Shown piece by piece: positions 56,703 through 64,000 of a stretch of 64,000 nt of DNA; position 1 is the stretch's first letter, and each line of letters begins with the position of its first letter. Under the pieces are notes generated by a model. The model did not search any database, was not told where the DNA came from, and was given only the letters and a program-made list of their open reading frames with translations. The DNA is taken from the NCBI GenBank assembly GCA_032358255.1, contig JAULBX010027274.1, positions 1-64,000 on the forward strand, given 5' to 3'. This DNA comes from Heterotrichella gracilis. Lineage: Eukaryota > Sar > Xanthophyceae > Tribonematales > Xanthonemataceae. Both the position numbers and the translations under genes were made by a program.

Positions 56703-59700
56703 ATGACAGCCACAGCGTCCATCCCACTCTTTGCTGCTGCGCACCACACCCAGGGCAGCAGCCCCCGCCACCAGGCCGGTATGGGCGCGCAGTTTGATGG
56801 GCTTTGTACACTACAGTCTTCCTACCAGCAGGACCAGCGCGGCACACAGAGTGTCCTTGACTTTTTCCAAGGCGCCAACCTGGCGCCAGTCAGGGTAGAG
56901 CCCGCCATGGTCGACAATGCAGCAGCTTCTCAGCACCCGCTTCCTTCTTTTCTCAGCAACTACGAAAACGTGCAATATGGTACCCAGATTTTGCAGCAAC
57001 AGCAGCAGCAGCAGCAGACTGGCTTTGAGGCCAAACCTGGTGGCTGGAGCAGCTTGAACGCTCCAATGGACAATGCATTCCAGCTCGACTGGGGTGCACC
57101 AGCCGACCAGGAACCAAATGAATACCACCTCTTTTCCAAGCTCAGCGATCTGCCCATTACAGCGGATCAACACCCCGGGAAGGGCCATTTTTTGAGCGCC
57201 GCTTCCCAATTCTACCCGCCACTCCCAACCAGCCCGGACGTCTGCGGTAGCAACAACCTCCCACCATTGGACAACTGCAGCGCGCACCATGCCTCCACCC
57301 CCGCCCTGCCTCTGGAGCAGGATTTGGCCCTGCAGGCGCCAGGCACCGCATGGTCCCTGTGGACTCGAAATGCACCCCTGGGAAACAGGGACGGCCCCAT
57401 GGGGTTTAGGTCGCTACCCGCCTCCCCACTCCATGCCCCACTGGGGCCCATGCCGAAGCCGAGGCACACCACACTGGGGCGAGGAGGGTTGGCAAGGAGT
57501 GCACCGGTTGCGCAGCAGCAGGTGCAGGGGGATGAACTGGGGGGAGGGTTGGGTGGTCAGCCAGGATTGGAGGGGCATGTGGAGGCTGTTGCCCTACCAC
57601 CACTTAGCGCAAGGTCGCTGCCTGGGAGTGGCCCGACTCTGCACCAGCCCACAATGCCACAGCAGCAAGGTACGTGGGACATGGTCATGAGGGCATATTT
57701 CATAGGTGCATGTGCTATGTCACCGTGTTGCTGGTTCACTGACTGCACTGTTAAATCCCTGTAGATAGTAGGGCCACCACCTCACCCTGTAGCTGGGCAG
57801 AAGCAAGTGTACCAGAAGCTGCAACTGTCGCGCTGGACTGGAACAGGCTAATAATAGAGATATTTGCTTGCAGGTGCAAAGCTGAGCCCCACCACCCCAA
57901 CCCCCGCCCCAGCCGCTCAGCCAGAGGATCTCAGCCACGCGGAATTCCTGGAGGGCCTATTTGAGGGCTTGCTGTCGACACGGATCGCACGCTGCTGCGA
58001 CCTAATCCCCAGCCCTGAGCCGCACCCTGCACCGCCAGCCAGCAAACCCCAGCCGCAGGCACGCAGCACCTCCCCTCGGGTCCCAGTGGCGCCCCCCACA
58101 GCCGAGCAGCAAGAGGACGCAGCGCAGCTGCTGCAGCATGGGGCGCAGCCTGCGCCCCGCCTGCCTCAGACGGCACTGGAGCAGCTGCGCGCGCGCACAG
58201 CAACCACTCCGCGTGCAGGATGCACCAATGGGAGCCCTCCCCAGCCAGCGCAGGCGGGTAGTGGTGGAACCCATGGGGATGACCGCCAGCCAGCGGCGGC
58301 GTCATCTAGCGGCAGAGGAAGGGGGTTGGGAACGCCTGTTTCCCTGCCCCGCGACACGTTTGACAGCCTCTTTGCGCAGCTTCCTACGTCTTTGTCGCTG
58401 CTTGATGGGCCCGGCTCCCCCCGCAGCATTCTTGACCCGCTGGCGGGTAGCGACCAGGGGCGCGGGGTGGTGGGGGTGGTGCGCCGGTTGCCGCCCCCAC
58501 CGGCAGCGGAGGGGTGTGTGATCGGAGGGGTGGCCGAGGGTGATGGGCAGGGAATGGGGGCCAGCAATGACGACCTTGCGAGGTTTGATGGGGGGGTGGA
58601 TCGCCTGTCGGGGGGTGGGGATGATGCGATCATGGCCTGTTGTTTGGAGGGCGGAGGCGTGCGGTGCGGGGTGGCGCAGGGCTGTGGTAGTGAGGCGTCT
58701 GGCATTGGGGCTGGTGGGGAGTTGGTGGGGGATCAGGGAGAGTCGCAGGGCAGCTGCCGTGTGCAGCATGGCATGCATGATGGGGACGAGCAGGAGCAGC
58801 AGTGGCGGCAGCAGGTGCCAGGCATGCAGGAGGTACGCTCTCTGCCAGCAATTCTCAGTCAAGTGGCGCTACTTGGTGTGATTAGCATGATGCATGTGTG
58901 CCAGCCATGCAAGCACGCTGGCCACCGGAACATACCTCCCACCCACACTATGGTAGTCATGCGCAGTGCTCCTGTTGCCCGCACCCCCACGGCATGCTCA
59001 TCTTGACCTCGCCCTTGCTAATGTGGTTCAGGTGGACACCCCCCTGGCCGACGCCCTGCAGCTGCTGCACGCCTGCGGGGGAGAGGAGTCGGCAGAGGGC
59101 AATGGGGGCGCTGGCCAGGCCATGCTTGACCACTTGCTGTGGATCATGCAGCAGCTGGGGGGGCAGGTGGGTGGGCGGAGGGATAGGGTGGGTGGGTGCG
59201 ATGGGGTAGGTCATTGACTGTTTGCAGGCAGAGTGTGGGGTGAGTTGATTTGTGCCCATATGCAGTGCAGGTGGCTGGGGTGAACATGCATTTGGATGTG
59301 CGTCGCTGTGGATGTGGGCGGGGGTAGGCAGTGAATGTATTGTAATATGTAATTTAATCTGTTTTCACATAAATTTCAGTTTCATTTTGGATTTATATCG
59401 CGAACGTTGCTCCCCTTGGTGCAGGAGTTGATGCAGCTGCTGGAGTGGTGCAGCGCAGAGGGCATGGCACCCCCCACACAGGTGGTGCAGGCAGCGGTGG
59501 GGGGCCTGGCGGCGCCTGGGGCCCTTGCGCCGACTGGGGCAATGGGTGCCCTGCGGCTGCTGGAGCTGGTGGAGGGATGGGGGGTGGAGGGTGAGGCGCT
59601 GTGGGAGGTGCTGCCGGCGATTGAGGAGGTGCTGGAGGTGAGCGAGGGGGCTGTTTGTGCGTGTGGGCAATGCAGTGGGTTGCGTCACCTGGGTTGTGGT

Positions 59701-60966
59701 AACTCCCACCACATGCTGCCCAGACTGGAGAACAAAAGCGGCAACTATGTCCCCACCCACCCACGGTACACCCTTGCTTGTGTACAAATCCCACACCCGT
59801 GCTTGTGTGCGACAAACCTTCCTTGCCTTTTGTGCTGACACAACACCCATCCAGCATTCAGCAGCGCACGTGTCCACCCTTGGTCTGACACCTGCCCGCT
59901 CCATCCAACCTGGTGTTTACGTCATGGGCCATGTGTCACTGCATGTGCAGGAGGCCATGCGGCGCACATGCGAGGGCCCCGCCCCGCCCGCCTGGCTGCA
60001 CGCACGCCACCTGTCGCCGCTGCGTCGCAGACTGCGCCGCCTCCACCTGGCAGCGCACGGCACCCGGAGCTACGTCAACACGTACGTGTACGGCTTTGCC
60101 GGGGGGTTCATGGAATCGCACCGCAGCCATTTTGGATGTAGAGGGGGGCGTGCCAGCGGGCGGGGGAGGCGTATGGGTAATGAGCAGTTTCAGCAGCAGC
60201 AGGAGGGTGTGGTTTCCAGGGCGGGGTGTTGAATGGGCAGCGGGCAATGGCCCATGCGGGGATATGGAGCTGGGCAGCCCCGAGAGGGGAGGCATGTGGA
60301 AAGGGATGCAGCGGCAGCAGCAGGGCGTTGTTTCCAGGGCAGGTGTTGAGCGGTACAAGGTTGATGGGAGCATCTGGGCCTTCTATGCGTGGGTTGTTGC
60401 CTGCTGGTTCATGGTATGCACTGCGGGTATGGGGCAAAGGAGGGACATGTGGGCAGGAAACATTTTCAGCAGCAGCAGCAGCCTGAGGATGTGGTTGCCA
60501 GGCTTAGGAGTTGAATGGGCAGCGGCAACAGGCCCATGAGGCGCATTGGCGGCCTCCCAATGTGGCAGAGTCTCTGCTGCAGAGGCAGGTGTGCGGTTCC
60601 ATGGCCCTTATTGCAGCCGCTGGGCACCAGGGGTATGGTGCTAACCACTGGCTTGGGGCAGGAGAGGCTGGCGCGTGTGGGCGGGGTGCAATGGGAGTTG
60701 GTGTACCGTGGCTATGGCTGCCAGGACCATGTGGTGAGGGGGTGGAGGCGATGGCCCAAATGTGCGAGTGGGTTTACCTGGTGGGTTTGTGGCATCACCT
60801 AGCATTCATGGGGGCTGCAGGGCGTGGGCTGGGACAGGAGCAGGCCAAGAGGTTTGCATTTGAAGTTGGGCTAGGGGCAGAGCCGGCGCCAGCTGTAGAT
60901 ATGGGTGAATGGCTGTGTGCAAGTGGGTTTGGAAAGCTGGCGAGGCGTTTGGGCGCTGCATGGTGA
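56703..60966 (+). CDS. Unidentified Gln/Gly/Pro-rich protein
   Basis: Exons with matching phases: 56703-57669, 57874-58832, 59032-59166, 59425-59637, then 59951 to about 60085 (donor uncertain), 60662-60733 and 60838-60966. The first ATG in the long open frame is 56703, though the frame is open from 56496. Exons 1-2 are low complexity with polyQ at 56995-57017 and Gly/Ser stretches; islands such as HAEFLEGLFEGLL, DTFDSLFAQLPTSLSLLDG and LLDHLLWIMQQL-like helices look structured. Exons 3-5 encode leucine-rich helices (ELMQLLEWCSAEGM, GALRLLELVEGWGV), and HLSPLRRRLRRLHLAAHGTRSYVNTYVYG may be a nucleic-acid-binding patch. The tail RGYGCQDHV then EQAKRFAFEVGLG..FGKLARRLG ends at 60966. The family was not recognised; a regulatory or RNA-associated role is conceivable but not shown. 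Confidence 0.55.
60170..60545 (+). repeat. Three degenerate CAG-rich units of about 120-150 bp
   Basis: Units near 60185-60255, 60305-60360 and 60460-60535 share (CAG)3-5, then GGTGTGGTTTCCAGGGC...GTTGAATGGGCAGCGGGCAA-like text. They lie between exon 5 and the next recognised exon of the Q-rich gene, so they may be copies of an exon edge or alternative exons. Confidence 0.8.
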
Positions 60967-61760
60967 CGAGGTTGGTTGTAGCAGTAGCGGATAGGACTGA
61001 GGGAGGTGCCAGGAGGACTTGTATCAGGTGGACTAGAATGGGTCTAAGTCAGTCCCCCTGCTTATGTACTACAGTCCTGGGTGTGACCATTATGCTTGTA
61101 CAGATTGCGTAGGCTACGTAAACTAGTGTGACCAGATATGGCTGAGTAGATGCTTGTGTATACCTTGGCTTGCTGTGGGTATTGCTGCAGAAAGCAGTAG
61201 CAGTATCGAGACAGGCAAGGTAGTGGTGTCAAAGTGGCCCATTGGTCGTTTGGGGGCCATGTAGGGTCATGACCAGGGGCCAGGGTGGAAGCCGATGTTT
61301 GTAGTTACAATCTCAATTTTGCACAAAGGAAAACAAAAACAGACGCAGCGTGATGTAGCATAGGTTCTAGAAAATACACAGCAGGTAGAGCTAGAAGACT
61401 AGCGGGAGGTTGGATGTTTATTGTATATGGCAGCGGTACAGTGTTTGTTTCATCACCGTTTCCTTTGGACCAAAGTCCCCGACTAGTTTAAAACGTGGTG
61501 GGATTTATGTACATATTTTGATGAAGCGTGTGGGCCTTGGCGCTAGCCAGCCTTACTAATTGTGTTATCATGGTAGTGGATATTATCATATTATATTATC
61601 TTATTAAGGCCTTCGTTGTTTGACCGGAAATCGCGTGTAAGTGGGATGAGAAATGGTGCTGCACAGGACCTAGGTGAGCTCAGCATCAAAACCCATTCAA
61701 CACCCTAGAAAAGCCTTCGGAGGATTTGAGTAATCCCCATGTACTCCCCTGGTGGGGACG
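60757..61760 (+). repeat. About 1 kb tandem duplication, copy A (gene tail)
   Basis: Covers the last exon of the Q-rich gene and about 800 bases of 3' flank. Copy B is 61857-62895, offset about 1.1 kb. Shared landmarks: GAGGTTTGCAT, GCAAGTGGG, CCCCTGCTTATGTA, GCTTGTACAGATT, CAGCGGTACA, CATCACCGTTTC, AAGCCTTCGGA. Confidence 0.92.
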
Positions 61761-61836
61761 CAGGAATATTTTAAATCTTTCTGGAATCCCACCAAGGAAC
61801 ACTCCCCCTGGTGGGGACGCAGGAATATTTTAATTC
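61747..61836. repeat. 58-bp tandem pair
   Basis: CCTGGTGGGGACGCAGGAATATTTTAA occurs at 61749 and 61807, between copies A and B of the 1-kb duplication. Confidence 0.95.
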
Positions 61837-61856
61837 TTTGTGCAACCTGGGGCCGT

Positions 61857-62895
61857 CCCATGTGCAAGTCCTTACCCGGTGGGTTTGTGGCACCGCAGGG
61901 GGGGGAGCGGGCTGGGATGGGGATATGTGGGGAGGTTTGCATATGAAGCTTGGGCTAGGGACAGCGCCAGCGCCAGCTGTTGGTATGGGTGGATGGCTCT
62001 GTGCAAGTGGGGTTGGGCAGCTGGTGAGGTGTGGGGCGCTGCATGGAGTTGGTTGTAGCGGTAGCATGTAGGACAGGGCGGTATCTGGATGTATATCATG
62101 GGGGCTTAGAGTAGTTATTTAGTAGTTTATTCTATCTAGTCCCCTGCTTATGTATTACAATCCTGGTTGTGATCATTATGTAGTATGCTTGTACAGATTT
62201 CGTAGACCAGTGCGACCAGATTTGGCTAACCAGATGCTTGCACCTTGGCTCACGTGGTTCGGCTGGTAGTGGTGCAGAACTGGTAGCAATCTCAAGACAC
62301 GGGAGGTAGTGGTGGCTAATGGCGCATTGGTCAGTTTGCCGCCTTTTGAGGTATGACCAGGGGACAGAGTGTAAGCTGTCGTGTGTAGTAATATTCCCAG
62401 TTTTGCAGAAAAGAAAAGAAAAATAGACGCAGAGTGAGAATATGCAGGTAGAGCTAGAAGACTAGCAGCAGGTGGCTGCTATTTTGGAAGATGTTCGACT
62501 AGGGTCAGACCATAGACTCTACGGCAGCGGTACAATGTTGTTTTCATCACCGTTTCTTTTGGTCCTGGACAAGACGTGGTGGGATTGATGTACATCTTGT
62601 TATGAAGCGTGGGGGGGCTTGGCGCGATGCCAGCCTTGATATTTCCCTTATTTGGTAGTGGATAAGGCCTTGGTTTCTTTGATTCGGAAACTGCTTGTAT
62701 GTGAGATGAGAAATTGGTGTGCATGCGCAGGACCCAGGCTAAGCCTGGCAGGCTTGGCCCAATTGCATTGATGGTGTGCAAAATCTGGGCCGCCCAATTT
62801 GAAATTTGGATTGGATGGGCAAAACCCCGTCCAAAACCCTAGAGAAGCCTTCGGAAGATTTCAATAATCCCTTCTACTCCCCCTGCTGTGATGGG
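61857..62895 (+). repeat. About 1 kb tandem duplication, copy B (gene tail)
   Basis: Diverged second copy of 60757-61760 with indels. The coding tail is recognisable (CASGVGQLVR versus CASGFGKLARR) but the upstream exon acceptor is altered (GCACCGCAGGGGGG), so copy B probably encodes nothing. Confidence 0.9.
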
Positions 62896-63511
62896 AACGC
62901 ACGTCTCGCGTGACATTTTGGGCCTGTCCAACTGAAACGTATGCATGCTTTGCATAACCCATCGAAACTGGCGTGCAACGACCTCTATCTGTGTCTCCGT
63001 ACAGTGTGCGAGTCTCCCTTGTGTCTGCATGTTAACTGCACGCGTTGTGGGTCGCCCTGGCCCAGAGTCTGGGAACTGTCCAACTGCAGTGCGATCTTTC
63101 GGGATCTAGATCGCGTTGCAAACAAGCCCACGTGTTCCTTGGTATAGTAAGAGCCTCTTTTGTCATTTGGCGTCTGTATTCTTGTTGTCTTAGACCGCTG
63201 CGGGAGCTGGACCCAGTTGGAATTGGGGCACATCCCACATTGTTGTCACGACACACAGTTGACGGGAACTGCCCACTTGGCACCCCTCAGCTTGCTGCAA
63301 ATCAGGCTTTACAAGCAATATCCGCACGTTGGGACACAGTGCTATCGCCACCTTCAGCGTCCACTCCCCTTGAGGATACTGGGAGCTCCAGTCCAATGTG
63401 AAAGCACTTCACCTGCTCCAATAAAAACAGCCTGTGCAACAACAGCAACGACACACACGGGCGTGGTGGGGAAGCCATAGTCCCATGGTATAGCTCCACC
63501 AGCGAAGCACC
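62896..63511. promoter_or_regulatory. Upstream region of the PHM-like gene
   Basis: No coding chain recognised; presumably promoter and 5' UTR. No defined element could be assigned. Confidence 0.4.
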
Positions 63512-64000
63512 ATGGTCCGATTGCGCTGCCCAGCATCGATGGCAACCGGGTGGGTTGTGCTGGTGGCAGCCTGGGTGGCCCTCTCCTCCCCCATGGAAAT
63601 CCATGGCAGCACCGAAGGCATTGACGAGCTGGTGACAGTCAACGCCACGATGCCTCCGTTCGTGGTCCCAGGGGCGGAGCCCTACTTGTGCACAGCTGTC
63701 AGCCTGCCAGACGAAACCTTCAAGCTGGTTGGGATCAAGGCCCTTGCAGAGCAGGCGACAGTCCATCACATCCTCCTGTTTGGTAGGTGATTTATGGCCT
63801 TAAGGGTCTCGGTGGAGGTAGGGCAGTGGCTGGGTATTGGTGGGAAGAGGCATTACCTTGACTGCTGCCAGGTATCCAGTAATATGGTTCCATGGCATTG
63901 GGTTACTGCAAGCCATGTGGGGAACCGTCAAGCTGGTGGGTATCAAGGCGATGGTGGAGCAGCCACACTGCATCACTTCCTCTTATTTGGTAAGTGCACA
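63512..64000 (+). CDS. Copper type II, ascorbate-dependent monooxygenase (PHM-like), 5' part
   Basis: Only the first exon is inside the window: 63512-63782 (90 codons plus one base), followed by a GTAGGT donor. Hydrophobic signal peptide (GWVVLVAAWVALSS), then MPPFVVPGAEPYLCTAVSLP and ATVHHILLFG: the VHHxLLFG motif supplies the two histidines of the first copper site in peptidylglycine hydroxylating monooxygenase and dopamine hydroxylase relatives. It is therefore probably a secreted or secretory-pathway C-terminal amidating/hydroxylating enzyme. Green algae are known to have PHM. The start at 63512 gives a proper signal peptide; the second ATG is 63539. The remainder lies outside. Confidence 0.78.
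63905..63995 (+). repeat. Intronic copy of PHM-like exon 1 end
   Basis: GGAACCGTCAAGCTGGTGGGTATCAAGGC...CATCACTTCCTCTTATTTGGTAAGTG repeats 63712-63787, donor included. The copy has a better donor (GTAAGT) than the original (GTAGGT) but is disrupted in the middle. Confidence 0.93.

Overview
The window is nuclear DNA of a green alga, probably a trebouxiophyte (Chlorella/Coccomyxa-like). The evidence is GC-rich exons, many short phase-conserving GT-AG introns with pyrimidine-rich TGCAG acceptors, a plastid-type cyclophilin (CYP38/TLP40), plant-type PAT1, EME1 and CDCA7 homologues, and many interstitial copies of the TTTAGGG/CCCTAAA telomere motif. No virus, CRISPR array, rRNA or convincing tRNA was seen. 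All gene models below were built by hand from splice sites and reading-frame continuity; none rests on a database search.

Layout (strand): 199-3273 (+) DHHC palmitoyltransferase, 5' end outside or unresolved; 3769-7837 (+) organellar aspartate aminotransferase, 8 exons, 443 aa; 10657-15783 (-) CD36/SR-B/LIMP-2-like two-pass membrane protein, 12 exons; 16301-20659 (+) PAT1 mRNA-decapping activator, 12 exons, 861 aa; 23185-30018 (-) EME1-like partner of the MUS81 nuclease, 13 exons, 585 aa; 31050-33770 (+) CDCA7-type 4CXXC zinc-finger protein, 6 exons; 36159-40015 (+) GT61/EOGT-like glycosyltransferase, 5' exon not found; 40955-42633 (+) unidentified 201-aa protein; 44359-48835 (+) decayed P-loop (archaeal-ATPase-like) gene; 50771-53797 (-) CYP38-like thylakoid-lumen cyclophilin, 450 aa; 53987-54521 (-) conserved-looking 84-aa membrane protein; 56703-60966 (+) unidentified Q/G/P-rich protein whose tail and downstream region are duplicated (about 1.0 kb repeated once); 63512 to the edge (+) start of a copper type II monooxygenase (PHM-like). 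The genes are unrelated housekeeping genes and do not form a pathway cluster.

The most striking feature is structural. In nearly every gene except PAT1, introns contain one or two degenerate tandem copies of the neighbouring exon edge, complete with its splice site (copy of donor plus exon end, or copy of acceptor plus exon start). These copies are usually separated by runs of the telomere motif. One intronic copy (33232-33290) reads as if two exons were already joined. This looks like a recurrent mutational process acting at exon borders, with possible links to intron gain or expansion, alternative splicing, and telomerase-associated break repair.
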